From Neurospora intermedia (Eukaryota; Ascomycota; Sordariomycetes; Sordariales; Sordariaceae): 64,000 bases of DNA. The translations under genes were made by a program, and so were the position numbers. The DNA lies in the NCBI GenBank assembly GCA_037102815.1, contig BTPP01000003.1, forward strand, positions 3,348,001 to 3,412,000, written 5' to 3'. Shown piece after piece: positions 22,201 to 33,972 of the stretch. Position 1 is the first letter of the stretch, and each line of letters begins with the position of its first letter. The notes under the pieces were generated by a model that did not search any database, was not told where the DNA came from, and worked only from the letters and a program-made list of their open reading frames with translations.

Positions 22201-24838
22201 TCATCCCGGTTCAAGCATGCCGTCCAGACTAAGATATGGCTAATTTGGGACTTCGAAATCCTCATCCTGCACATCAGCGTTCCATTTCGTTGATCTACAG
22301 CGTCAGTGCATGTATATCCCGTCCACACAACACCGTCTTGCGGCTCTGTCAGTCCATTCTAGCATCCATTTTACCGGTACGGCGGCTATGTAAGGAACAC
22401 GATCTTATCTTCATGGAAAGAAAGGAGCCGATATGCACCGCGCTAAAGTTAGAATCAGCGCAGAAGGACTTTCAAGACACTCAAATATTCCAACTGTTGT
22501 GCTGTGTTTAAGCTCCTAATTCCGGCATGATCTTCCTCGGGCCCTCCGGCGTCAACTGATTGTCCGGATCGTGAGAGGGACCACGAGTTTCCCATGCATA
22601 TCACACAGTCGATCTCTCGGTCGGCGATTACTAGCTTGGTGTTCATCACACATTACGACCGTGTTGAAAATTAGACAGGGTATCCCATAAGTATCTTATC
22701 CAAACAAACCACCACCAGGTTTGGCGTCTATCCCCGCGCTGGAAAATCTGGACAATGACTTTACTGGCTACATCTCGAGGTACTTAACCCGTGATTTAGC
22801 CAACAGGACCTATGTACTCTACCCACGTCAAGTGCCCCTCGAAGAAGCAACCGGGGACAAGGGTAGCACATGGCAACCTGCAGTCAAGTTGCCGTTTACC
22901 GTCCAATGTAGCTGTTGCTCATTGGACACTACTCCTAGGTATGTTGATTGATACGAAGGTACACCATCTCCAGTTCAATTGTTTCTCTTCCATATTGAAT
23001 CTAACATATGCCTGTTGGCAATTCGGTAACGAGTGAGCCACTTCCATCAGGCACGCATTAGATACCTCTCTAAGCACATCTACATGCCAGGAGCAATGAA
23101 GCTACCGTGCTATTTGCGAACTCGCAGTACCGATGATGGAAAACATGCTATTCTCATATTAGCCAAGATTGGAAGTTTAACTAGATGCCGCGGATTTTCA
23201 CACATCTTCAGGTAGTAGTATCCCACATATCTCGATTTCTCGGTCGATTGAAGATTCAACGACGCCTAGACAATCGTTAGTTAATGGAGGGAAGGCCACA
23301 CCGATAAACTGATAGACAAAACAAATTGGAGAGACACACAGGTTCACCCACAATTACTCCAGACGCCGCTCTGTGCCACTGATGAAGCCTTAAGCCTCCC
23401 ACAGTTCCGGAATCCCGTCCCTTTTATTATGTGTGGATGTCAAGCCTCATGCCCACACACACCCACTGAGTGGTTAGGATAGACGCGGCGGTTGGTTCCA
23501 CGTAAGAAGAGACATGGTGTAGTTCAACTGTGGCTTTTGTTTCGTCCTACCGCCTTCCATTACCTAGACTTCCGCGGGGCGTAGGGCGCAGTCAAGCCAT
23601 GGATCGAAACAAGCCGTGTAGGCAGGACTCTCAGTCAGTATTATTGGGTTCCCACGTGGGTTTGCGCCTCATGGTAGTCCTTCGTCTAGAGAAGTAGGTC
23701 GTTCTCCAAGAGCTTCCGTTGTGGCTCTCTTGTTTTGTAGCCAAATTTGTTTCTCTCATGGACCCCACGTTCCTGACCCCCACCCCACACTTGTGTAACT
23801 ATCACCCAGGCTGTACCTTTCTACATACCTACTTCTGTCTACGTCTATCTACGAGATGTGATTAGGTACCCTATAATGTGACATCAACTATGAGAACAAA
23901 AGTACCTTTAGCTCAACTGGTGCTGTGGATGGCTGGTTGATGCCGTGAGGGAAGATAGTTGCAATTGTCAGGTGCAAGCAGAATGAGAGTTCACAGCTGT
24001 CGATAAGAATGGACCTTGAACTCAATGCCTTGGAAGCGCTTTGTCAACTATTCCTCTGTTGTGGCTTTGCTGTGTATACTGCGACTCTTACCTAACCGAC
24101 CTTTACTTACAAATTCCAAGATAAATGGCCGAAGGGCCCCTTAAAGGAGGAGAAGAAATGAAAGAGTTCACAATGTGTGATCCAATTCTGTGACAGTATC
24201 CGTGACCCTTTTTATATCATTTCTAGTACGATTTCAGGCTCCTCTTTTGTTTAATATCCTTCCATGCCCATGGCTTCCAACGCAAACTTGTTTGTCCCTG
24301 CTCGCACTCTCACGTCAAGCCAACTTATTTCTGATGCTTGAAAATGATGCAACTGGGCCGCCTAGATGCCTGTAAACAGTAGAGGACCCTCAGCCCGACT
24401 AATCGAAGCAAGACTCTTGGAGGGTGATTACCGGCTCCTCGTCGTTCTGTCTGAAACACGGGACTGAAACTAAACGCATTCCTTGGACGAAACCGTGGAA
24501 CCTAATATAATGGCGTTCGAGACGGTCAACAAGGGACGAAAAGAACAATGGCGATATGATGTGAAATGTGAGATGTGATACCGTCGTGTTTTCGCCAACC
24601 GTAAAACGCCAACCACAAAAAGCAAAAAGCGCCACTGCTCTTGTTCATTGTTTTACAGAGCGGTGCGCCAACCATGCCAGGCAATATACCGCCCAATTTG
24701 CCTCGCCGTTTACCTCGTCATGGCCAACCAAGTTATATGGGAACCAACCCGTATGAAAAAAGGCAGTCAATGTGACTTTTTCGGCTAGCTCCAGGTTAAA
24801 CACCAGAACCAGCGACAACAATAACCACCACAACCCTA
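19229..24838. other. Gene-poor region, no supported gene
   Basis: About 5.6 kb with no frame that shows a domain, coherent exon chain or coding-like composition on either strand. The longest frame (19879-20535, plus, 218 codons) reads as low-similarity sequence rich in Cys, Ser and Arg. It holds a small hairpin followed by nine T at 20773-20801, a run of 16 C at 21666-21681, and TAGGTA-type clusters near 23820-23880. The right part should include the 3' untranslated region of TAF1. Small genes, long noncoding RNA or distal rlmA regulation cannot be excluded. Confidence 0.5.
21666..21681. repeat. Poly-C tract
   Basis: Sixteen consecutive C residues in the gene-poor block. Could be a natural mononucleotide repeat or an assembly length error. 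Confidence 0.8.
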
Positions 24839-27800
24839 CTAGCTAGGAGTCATGAAACTAGCAGCGACCGGCGCGTTCGGGTTGGGTGAGCCGACACCAG
24901 AGGCGCCGTCGTCTTGATTCTGGTCTTTGGTCATCGAACCGTTGAGCAACGGGCAGAGCCTAGTATGTCGCGGTTAAAAAAAGTGAAAACTGACGGAGCA
25001 TAATGTGCGGACAACTTACTTCTTGTTTGTCTTGATATGACCCTTGGCCCCACAATTTGCGCATCTGCGAGTGGTTCCAGTGGCTTTCTCAATCGAGGGC
25101 TCTAACGACCCGTCGTCGTTATCGAGGGGTAAAGTTCCTCCACTCTTGAGGCGCTGTTGTAGTTGTTTCTGCCTCTCGCGCTTCATTGTTCTCATCTTGT
25201 TCTTCATGAGACGATCATGTTCCTTCTCGAGCCTACAGAGCAATGTCAGTGTGCGGCCCTTTCTTTGAAGTACAATGCGTCAAGGGTGACTAACAGCTCG
25301 AGAATAACGGCGTCCCGCTCTTGGTCTCCGGTCATCTTAACATTGTAGATGCTGCGAATAAAGTCAGTCATTGGTTCTTCTTCAAGTTTTTATGGGAGGG
25401 AACCTACTCGATCTCGGACTTTTGCTCTTGGCGACGCCTCTTGACGTACTGAGCAATGACAGCAGGGTCTCTTACGACCTCTGTCACAGTCCGTGTTTGG
25501 CCATTTTCATCCCTCACCTCTCTTGTGATCACGAGCTTCTTCCGGTTAATAGCACTGGTGGCGCTCTGGCTAATCTGACTAAAACCGTCCTGGACCACAG
25601 GGGTTTGCGCGAATTGACTTCCCTGTACGTTGAAACGTTCGTCTTCATCCTCTTGCCCAAGCACATCTTCATCATCGTGTTCTTGGGAATCCAAGAGACT
25701 CTCCCGCTGGCGGTTCCAGATATCGGTGAGAGCCTCGGTGTAGAGTGTGTCCTGGTTCTTGACGTTGTACATGTGCCCACCGTTCGCTTTGCGCTGCCTC
25801 TCAATGGCATCAGCTGATGTAGCCATTGGTCCTTGGAGCTGCTCAAGATAGCCGCCTTTCATGGACGTCCTCAAGAAACTGATGCCCAGTCCCTTGCCCG
25901 TCGGGTCGCCGGCGCCATGAACTGCAAGCATGGCCTTGCCATGACTAGCGTCAAGAAATGCCTTGGTAGTCTTCCAAGGCGCCATCTTGTTTGCAAGCGC
26001 ATCTGGAGAGAGCTCATCGTTCACGTCAATCCCAATGTCATCGTCCTTGAGGGAATCGGTAGCATCATAGCCACCCTTCTCGATCTCATGCAAGCCCACT
26101 TGCATGGCGTCCAACAGGCAGACCTCTTCCGGCCTAACAAGAGATCGAATGGCTGGTTCGGCCATTAGCTCTTCGCCTTCTGGCAGTGCCCAATCTTTTG
26201 TTTCCTTTCTAAAGCGCAGGAACTCCTTCAACTTTTGACGATTCTGAGACTCGTTGGACTCAGCTACATGCTTGGTAATATCATGGAGGGTAACATGCTC
26301 GCTCTTGCGAAGTAGGCGATACGAGACCATCTTGAGGCGGTTCTTGGCAATGTTGGTAACACGTCTGGAATGGGGCCCTGGGACTTCCATGGAGGGCAGG
26401 GTTTGGCCGACAACGTAAAGATGATCGATATTTCTGATGTACCAAGTTGAGCCTTTTTGGCCGGTACTGCTACGACCAATCAGGAAGTCTGTATTCCTCG
26501 GGTTATGCTTGAAAATAGGGGCGCGGAACATGTGGTTGTGAAGAGTAGGCACGACCTCGCCAGGGTGGACGTGACCGAAGATGGCGAAGGGTGAGCGATC
26601 TTCTGGCATCAATATACAAGTCTCGCCAAGCTCACGCTTCTCAGGTCTGCTATCAGCGCCTTTAGCTCGACGAAAGTAATTAATAATCTTCTGTCCCATG
26701 CCAAAGTTGGAGAGAACGGTGGGAATTTCCTCGCAGTACTCGAAAAGGATAGCGGTCGAGTTGTCGTTGAGGGAGAGATCATGAGTACTCTTGAATACCT
26801 CGCTGACGCGTTTACCCTTGAGAGCCTTACGCTTGATAATGGCAGGCTTGTCGAACCTGATGAGATACTGCAGATCCTTCTTAGGGTGGAGTTGAGGCCG
26901 GTGATAACTATGAGGGTCACTGGCTGCGAGCTTGACGCGGTAGTAAGGCCAAGATAGTCTCTGTGCAGGCAAACTGTGCTCGACAGGAATAGTAGCCAAC
27001 GTGGCCCGGACCCTATTCTGGCTGTTCTCCTTCAACGCGTCGTATGCCGCGTCAGAGGAGAAATTGAACCGCTGTATAAGGTCCCGCCCAGCTTTCCCGT
27101 TCGCCAAGCGGACCGTTTTATGTTGGGTCTTTCGCCGCTTAGATGACCGCTCAGATTCGACGTCATCTATCAGCAAGTAAGGGTCGTTCATGTCAAGGAT
27201 GACACGCTTGCCCAGCTTCGAAGTAACCTGCTCGAATTCGTCCAAATTCGGAGCCGTGAAGTGAGCAATAGGAGGAAGACCTTTAGGAATTTCGGTCTTT
27301 CTCCGCTTTGGAGCAGGCTCATCGAGGAACATGGCATCCCAGTCCGCCTCTTCATCAGGCTCATCCTTAATGAGCATGTTGTCAGGTTTCGGCTGCGGTC
27401 CCGGCTCGATGGCAGCCGCAAGACTGTCGCCCAAGAAAATCATTTGTTCCCAGTCCTGACATATCGTAGCTATGTCCTGGAGGGTATATCCACCTATCCT
27501 CTCCGAATCCGTTTCGTCGTCCAAGCTGAATACTTCCAGATCGGTTTGTTCCAAAGGCTCCGGCTCTTCGAGACAGAACAGACCTCTCGCTTCCGCTTCC
27601 TTGATCCTCTGCCAAACGGAGCCAGTGGCAGGGCCCGGAATTCGGAACTGCTTTTCCTGATCGGCATCCAACTCCAGACTGAGTTTTGATGGTATCAAGG
27701 GCTTGGGGGCTTTTGGGGGCTTTTTCGAGATCCATGTGGCATTCTTGGGCTTCAACAGTTCGTTCCAATGCAGGATGGCGTTCTCCTCAAAACCGGGGAA

Positions 27801-28367
27801 TAGTTGCTTGACGGCGTCGATGAAGTTTTCCGCTGGCGGAGGAATGTCGGGATCTTGATTTGTCGCATGCGGCTCTTCGTCATTGTCGAAGTTGAGGTTC
27901 CGGAGGTCTTCGAGGGACTCCCCGGCGGCAGCATCCGGACGTTTTTTGGCATCGACATCGTCATGGACGTCGAGCGGCGGGGGAGAGGATCTCAGACCAT
28001 CGTGGGCTGTGTCCATGGGCGATGAGGGGTCGCCACCAAAGAGGTCGTCGTCATCATTAGTGCCGGCGTCGTCGATGAGGCTTGGCAGCTCGCCACTGGT
28101 GCCGGAAGTGCTCGGTTCGTCGTTGGGTAGCTCGTCCTCGTCGCTCAAGTCGATATCCTCAAAGTCGATGGCATCGTCTGCCTTGCCTCGTTGATCGATC
28201 TCGCCTCCCGACTGGAGGTTCCCCAGCATTTCAGTCAGACCATCGTTACCACCCGGGCCGAAGCTGTTGTTGATCTGGCGAATGGCTTCCTCATCGCGGG
28301 CCTCCTGCTCCTTCCATCCTTCCTCATTGAGGGCGTTGAAATCAAAGTCGTCGTTGTCTGCGGGCAT
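24839..28367 (-). CDS. TAF1: TFIID subunit TAF1
   Basis: Four exons: 28367-25408, 25351-25295, 25232-25020 and 24959-24839, giving 1116 aa. The N-terminus (1-200) is acidic with Asp/Glu runs, as expected for the TBP-binding region. The large conserved core (DUF3591) covers roughly 430-900 and includes FGHVHPGEVVPTLHNHMFRAP and APWKTTKAFLDASHGKAML. A zinc knuckle crosses the last intron: C1063, C1066, H1071 and C1079. The splices rebuild EIDIYNVKMTGDQERDAVIL, then ELLEKEHDRL, then TNKKLCPLLNG. TAF1 is the scaffold of TFIID and binds TBP, TAF7 and core promoter DNA. No C-terminal bromodomains or kinase domain are present, as in yeast Taf1 and unlike the animal protein. Confidence 0.95.
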
Positions 28368-29064
28368 CTTGCCGGGCGGAGAGGCGATGCCGCCTCAGCG
28401 CTGTGTGTTGTCGTCTGTCGCGCAGTCGTCCGCCCGTCTCTCTCTTGCTCCCTCCAACGGTTGCGCGGCCGATTAAGCTGTCAGATCATGATCCTGGAGC
28501 GGAGAAATCGTCGAGAATGCCCGCGGCGGGGGAGCAAACTGAACCAAGCGCGCGTTCGGGGTTGGTGGGGTGTTGGCAACGCCGCATGCAATTTTTGGTC
28601 GTGGTTGTGGCAGAGTCGAAATGGCCGTCGGGTGAGTCGAGGGTGAGGTTGACGTTGAGGTTGCAACGGTACAGTACCTAGTTGCGGAAGTTGCAAAAGT
28701 GTTGAACCTCCCACAAGCAAGGAAGCACACTGCCACTGCGCGGAGTGCAAGCGTGCTTGAATGCGAACAACGAATCGGCCTGTCGGGGCCACTGCACGGC
28801 TACTCTAGGTACCTCTAAGTGGGTCCGTTGACCGGGCCCGGGCCTGGCAGTCGGGTGTGAGAGCCTACCTACCTATTCTAGATACCTAGCGAGCAGCCCC
28901 AGGGCAGTGACTGGGGGACGCTACCTCTAGGTGTAGTGAATGGCTCGCGCACACTGTCCCTGGTGAAGCAGGGCATAATAGCGTTGAACCTGGAACTTGC
29001 TTTGGGAATCTGGTAAGGAACCTGGAATAACAGGTAGAGGTAGGTAGAGGTAGGTATCCAATAA
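28368..29064. other. Upstream region of TAF1
   Basis: 5' flank of TAF1. Several TAGGTA/TACCTA clusters lie at about 28796-28930 and 29032-29057, next to the fold-back element. No gene seen. Confidence 0.5.
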
Positions 29065-29395
29065 ACCGTATAAACTTGGGGCGTTGATTTTCAACTTCCT
29101 ACCTAGGAAATCAGGCATAATCGGCTGTAAGCATGCTGCCCGATTATGTGCATTTTATGCCCACTAAAATAATTGGAGGAGACATCCATGTTGCCACCCC
29201 GAAGCACGGTAAATTCGATTCTTCAATGTCCTGCCTTTTCACACCTATCTTTCCAAGGGCGCTGTAGGGTGGAGACATTCAGAATCACCGTTTTGCATAG
29301 AACTTAGTTTTGGTGGGCATGAATGTTGCAGTATACTTACTGCTTAGACCTGATTTCCCAGAAAGTTGAAAATCAACGCCCCGAGTCTATACGGT
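29065..29395. mobile_element. MITE-like fold-back element
   Basis: About 331 bp with long terminal inverted repeats. The left end starts accgtataaacttggggcg at 29065; the right end, read inverted from 29395, starts accgtatagactcggggcg. Over the first 33 bases the arms differ at only two sites, both transitions. Similarity continues more weakly through ggaaatcagg, the taag-at-ctgc words and atgcccac-aaaa, so the arms are about 85-105 bases. No coding capacity remains, so it would be non-autonomous. A clear target-site duplication could not be fixed. The superfamily is not assigned. Confidence 0.7.
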
Positions 29396-30114
29396 ATGCG
29401 ACCTCACCTCCAACTTGCCATCCAGGTAAAGTAAAGAATATGGAGGAAGAACTGAAGCTTCCCCGCTTTCTGTGACAACCAAATAAACGGCAAGAGGAAT
29501 AGGACCCCGTGGAAGGCGAAGAGACATGAATCGAGAGCAAGATCAAATACTGATTGATTGATCTCTTACAACAGTAGAGTGACGCGTAACTTGAGTCCCG
29601 TCTCCCTCTCCGTTCGGGCCAAATGGCCACAATGTCACCCGCAACGTGGGGGCAGAACACACTGGAACTGATGAGTGCGAGATGTCATTTCCAGTCTCAC
29701 CGGATTCTCATTTCTCTGCAACCACACTTGCACGCCCATACCAGTGCTCAGCCCGTTTTTGGCATAACAGTTTGGATGTTATACCCTGCGAACTGGCAGG
29801 GCCACGAAGTTCAGCGACAGTACACTACCAATGGTGTTTTTGACGTACATTTGCAAACTGTGTTAAACCCACGGCTGAAGCCATGGTTACGTACTAGGCT
29901 GTCGGCAAAGCCAAAGCTACCTTAACCTACTAGAGGTACTATTCCTCCTTCTTGAGATGACTGAATTAGGTGGTTGAAAGAATGTAACGAATCAGCCGAT
30001 ATTGTGGGCCACAGTCATACTGCGTCTAGCAGCTTCGTCATCGCCTTTTGCACCGTTTTCTTTATCTCGCACACCAAGTGAAGTTTCGAGGGCAAAAATA
30101 CCACACTGCTCACC
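29396..30114. other. Upstream region of the D-serine dehydratase gene
   Basis: About 720 bases between the fold-back element and the next start codon. No gene or repeat recognised; presumably promoter and leader. Confidence 0.5.
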
Positions 30115-31827
30115 ATGGCAAACCCCGTAATGGAAGAGTTGAAGCAAAAGCAAGATGCTCTAAGGGCGAGGTTCGTCGGCAAGCAGCTGTCCGAGGTCCC
30201 TACGCCCAGCGTCGTCCTTGACCTCAAACAGGTCATGGTGAACTGTGAGCGCATGCTCGAAGCAGCCGAAAACCTTGGCCTGCAATGGAGAGCTCATATC
30301 AAGACTCACAAGGTACTACAATGGATCATGACCCAGTAAAACGATAAAACAAAACTGTCACTGACATCTGTAAACAACATATAGACAACAGAGCTCACCC
30401 GCCTCCAAGTCGGAGACCACCTCACCATTCCCGTCCTGCTAATCGTCTCAACCATTCTTGAAGCCGAAAATATCACTCCCCTCCTCAAAGAATACCAATC
30501 CAAAGACCGCCATGTCAACGTTCTCTTCTCCTTCCCGCTCTTCGCATCCGCCGTCCCCCGTCTCGCCGCCGTCTCTTCCCAGCTCGGCCCCGATGGCTTG
30601 TCCGTTATGATCGATCACGTCGATCAGCTCCCCTACGTCAAGGCCATCCACACTTCCTCAGGACACCCTCCCCGCGTGTTCATCAAAATCGACGTCAACT
30701 ACGGCCGCGCCGGCGTCAAGACCGACTCTCCCGAGTACCCAGCTCTAGTCGACGTCCTCCTGGCTGCTGAGCGGGAAGAATGGTTAGTGCTGCATGGCTT
30801 GTATACACATGCCGGGCAGAGCTACGGGGCTCGCAAGCTCGGAGATGCTATGCATGTTCTTCACGCTGAATTCATTCACGCTCATAATGCTGCCCTGAAG
30901 ATTCGCGAAAAGAGTCCGGACCATGCTTCTCTGGTGTTGTCGGTAGGTGCGACGCCAACGGCGACGACGATCCAAAGCCCTTGTTTTGCGGGGGAGTGCG
31001 ATGTGCCCACGGCAAACTCGAAGGGAAGCATGAGACCATTTGAGGAGGAGCTTAAGGAGTTGTGGGGCGGCTGGCAGAAGGAGGGATATGTGCTTGAAAT
31101 TCATGCTGGTGTTTAGTGAGTTGGTCCTTTTCACCCTGGTGCTGGCTGGCTTTTTTCTTCTATATACATGTGGCCTCATTGTGCTAACTCGTATTTTTCA
31201 GCCCGACCCTCGATCTCCAACAGGTTGCAACTCACGCACGACACATCGGTCTTCTTTCCGAAGAAGATATCGGCATCAGCGTAGTTGCCGAGGTCGCCTC
31301 CGGTATGCAAAACTCTCTCCATAAATCCCGTAACATTGCAGGAGAGCTAATTTCCCCTGTCAAAAACAACAGTTTACCCGACCCGCGGTCAAAACTCAAA
31401 GCCTGAAGCCCTCATCAATGCCGGCTCTCTGGCCCTTGGCCGCGAGCCCGTGAGCCTAGACAAGAAAACGAGCAACAACGAGGAGACTGCCAAGCCGTAC
31501 ACTGGCTGGGGCGCTCTGATGCCCTGGGGCGTTCTAGCAGGAACGGAAGAAAAGGACAGGAGCGGCAAGATTCTCGGCGAGAGGTTTCCTAATGACTTTA
31601 GGGGCTGGCAGGTCGGCAAGATTAGCCAGGAGCACGGTATTTTGACTTGGGTAGGGGATGAAGGGAAGAAGGCACCCGAACTTAAGGTGGGTGATAGGGT
31701 CAGGGTGTGGCCCAACCATGCTTGCATCATGGGGGCGGGGTTCGAGTACTATCTAATCATTGACTCGAATTGCCGGGGGCAGGAGGATAAGGTTCGCGAT
31801 GTTTGGTGTAGATGGAATGGGTGGTAA
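30115..31827 (+). CDS. D-serine dehydratase-like PLP/zinc enzyme (DSD1 family)
   Basis: Four exons: 30115-30312, 30385-31115, 31202-31302 and 31373-31827, giving 494 aa. The N-terminal alanine-racemase-like TIM barrel carries the PLP lysine K63 in RAHIKTHK. Substrate/PLP motifs VFIKIDVNYGRAGV and LYTHAGQSYGA follow, then SVGATPTAT. The C-terminal D-serine dehydratase-like domain has EHGILTW and the zinc pair H459 and C461 in WPNHAC. The introns are 72, 86 and 70 nt, and their joins give HIKTHKTTELTRLQVGDH, HAGVYPTLDLQQ and VAEVASVYPTRGQNSKPEAL. Yeast Dsd1 converts D-serine to pyruvate and ammonia; D-threonine aldolases share the fold, so substrate preference is inferred. The protein is longer than yeast Dsd1 (428 aa). 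Confidence 0.9.
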
Positions 31828-32334
31828 TTATTTACGAACGGGGTAAAGATTAAAGGGCTTCGGAAGCGAGGATAGAGAAGTCATAATCCCCAACTTCAAC
31901 AGGCTAATTTCTGATTTTGATCCATGCATACCAAGATGAAATATAGCTTTCCTTCGAATGCTACGTTACTATGCACTCAGGCGAGTTTGTGTCTCCTGAA
32001 AGTCGCTGGAATATAGCTGTTGCATGTAAACAAAAATTGGGTTGGCGTGGCAACCGCTATGGGCCGTCGTTTGCCCCTCCACCTTTGGCGTATCCGCGCT
32101 GTTGTCCAGGGCACCTACAGTTATAGCTTCCGCTGTGAACGAACTGTCCCATCAGGGGCAACTTCAGAGCACCACACTTCCTTGCAACCGACCTACAACC
32201 ACAACACCTAAACTCCAAGGTGATAACCACATCCAACACCATACATCACATCTCCAGTTATCGTTGCGCCAGGTCTTGAACAATTCACAGAGCCTCCGCT
32301 TCGAATCACAACCCAGCAAACGAATGTCACGAGA
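31828..32334. other. Intergenic region
   Basis: About 500 bases between the D-serine dehydratase stop and the PIG-P start, genes in tandem. No feature beyond presumed 3' flank and promoter. Confidence 0.5.
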
Positions 32335-33309
32335 ATGCCCATAATATCGGAGGAAGAAGAGGAGGATGGTACGATGCTGTCCCACCCTTCGGAAGAAGAC
32401 AACCACGATGATGGCTTGATGTCCGGAGACGAGGATTCTTACGACGAGGATGACATCTCGGACGACGACGGCGACGACGAGCACCTCGCGCCCCCACCGC
32501 CCGTCTCGCAACATACCTTCGCCCCTCCCTTCTACGGTCGCCCACCGACCCCTCTCCCGCCCTCCCCCTCTTTAACCTCCCTGCTACGCCCCTCGCGTCC
32601 CACTACCCCGGACGCCTCCGACGACGAGACAGTAGCCAACGGCGGCGGTGGGGGTCCAGAGGGCAGCAACGAGCCCCTCCCACGCGCCAGCCCCCGCGTA
32701 CCCACGTACGAGTACTACGGCTTCGTCCTCTACCTCTTCAGCAGCCTGTCGTTTTTGATCTACCTACTATGGGCCTACCTGCCTTCGCCGTTCCTGCATG
32801 CGTTGGGCATCTACTACTACCCCAACCGGTGGTGGTCGCTGGCCATTCCGAGTTTCCTGACAATGACGCTGGTGTACATCTACGTGGCGCTGGCGGCTTA
32901 CAATACCGAGTACCTCACGCTGCCGTTGGGATCGATTGAGACGATTGTGGATGAGGCGGCGCAGGTGGCGGTGGTGGATGGGAAGGGCCAGATCATTAGG
33001 CATGATAAGAAAGGTGGCGTCAGGGAGGAGAAGAGACAGTATGGGCACGGCTATGGACATGGGAGGCATGGGTCGACGGATAGGGAGGTGCTGTTACCTG
33101 GGGGAGGATTGAATTGGAGGGAGGTCTGGAATGAAGGGACGGATGCGGTGATGGATGTGCCACTGGCGGGAGTTTGTGAGGTTTTGTATGGAGAGGGGAG
33201 GGAGAAAGGGATGGAGAGTGAGGAGGATGAGGAGGAGTATGAAGGAAAGGGGACGTTGCATAGTCCTGGGAATGAACTGGATGGCTGGAGAGTTGGTCGA
33301 TGGAGTTGA
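32335..33309 (+). CDS. GPI19: PIG-P subunit of the GPI-GlcNAc transferase
   Basis: Single exon, 324 aa. Residues 1-125 are acidic (Glu/Asp runs) and then Pro/Ser-rich. The PIG-P domain follows at about 125-230: EYYGFVLYLFSSLSFLIYLLW, LHALGIYYYPNRWWSLAIP and TMTLVYIYVALAAYN, forming two transmembrane helices. The tail is charged and Gly-rich. PIG-P/Gpi19 is part of the ER enzyme that transfers GlcNAc to phosphatidylinositol, the first step of GPI-anchor synthesis. The protein is longer than yeast Gpi19 (140 aa) because of the added disordered ends. A later start at an internal Met would remove the acidic part without touching the domain, so the exact start is less sure than the identity. Confidence 0.88.
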   Translation: MPIISEEEEEDGTMLSHPSEEDNHDDGLMSGDEDSYDEDDISDDDGDDEHLAPPPPVSQHTFAPPFYGRPPTPLPPSPSLTSLLRPSRPTTPDASDDETVANGGGGGPEGSNEPLPRASPRVPTYEYYGFVLYLFSSLSFLIYLLWAYLPSPFLHALGIYYYPNRWWSLAIPSFLTMTLVYIYVALAAYNTEYLTLPLGSIETIVDEAAQVAVVDGKGQIIRHDKKGGVREEKRQYGHGYGHGRHGSTDREVLLPGGGLNWREVWNEGTDAVMDVPLAGVCEVLYGEGREKGMESEEDEEEYEGKGTLHSPGNELDGWRVGRWS

Positions 33310-33972
33310 CACGGGGTTTTGAAGGTCCTGAGACAGGATAGACACCTGATGTCTGGTCTGCTGTTTTGTTCATTGTGAAATACGATACCCATTTGTTCTT
33401 TTTGGTGGTGGCATAATGCTCTGGGTGAATCCATTGCCGGTATCGTATACAGCTGAGAGTTCCACTTCCCATGGATGCCGTAACTTGACTTCTAGTGAGT
33501 TCGTGAGCTCTGGATCAGCAATGACAGGCCAGCGACAATCTTTGACGGCGGGGTTTAGCCAAGGCTAAGTGCTCATGTGCGTCTTATACTTACTTCTTTT
33601 CAAGCTGAAAAGACCTATCAACAAGTTAGAGGTAACAGAGCTCTTGACAGGTTCGTTGGATTGCTATTTCCATTTTCTGTCCCTGATGCCCTATTACCGT
33701 AGAAGGTACGTACCGCGCCCCACTTTTATGTAGCTGGAGGAGAGCCTGTCCGGTCTTTTACTGGTACTCTCGCGCGCGCGCCCCTCGTCTTTGAAGCTCT
33801 GTCGTCAAATTCCATTTGATTTCCAGTTCATCGAACTTCAACAGAACGCGACTGGACCGAGCTATTAGACGCGCAGCGCTGTTTGGAGATCCCCGCTCAC
33901 ACCACTTCTTGCCCTCCGATAATACAAATACACCTCAGCGTAGTATTCCATTAAACAGCGTCGGTGCCTAAC
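33310..33972. other. Intergenic region upstream of ARP4
   Basis: About 660 bases. Contains a GC-alternating run (cgcgcgcgc) near 33771-33780. No gene seen; probably the ARP4 promoter and leader. Confidence 0.5.

Noticed and set aside
17973-24838. RIP-degraded transposon graveyard
   Set aside because: Composition is not strongly AT-rich and no long repeated or transposase-like frames are visible, so heavy RIP is not supported by eye.
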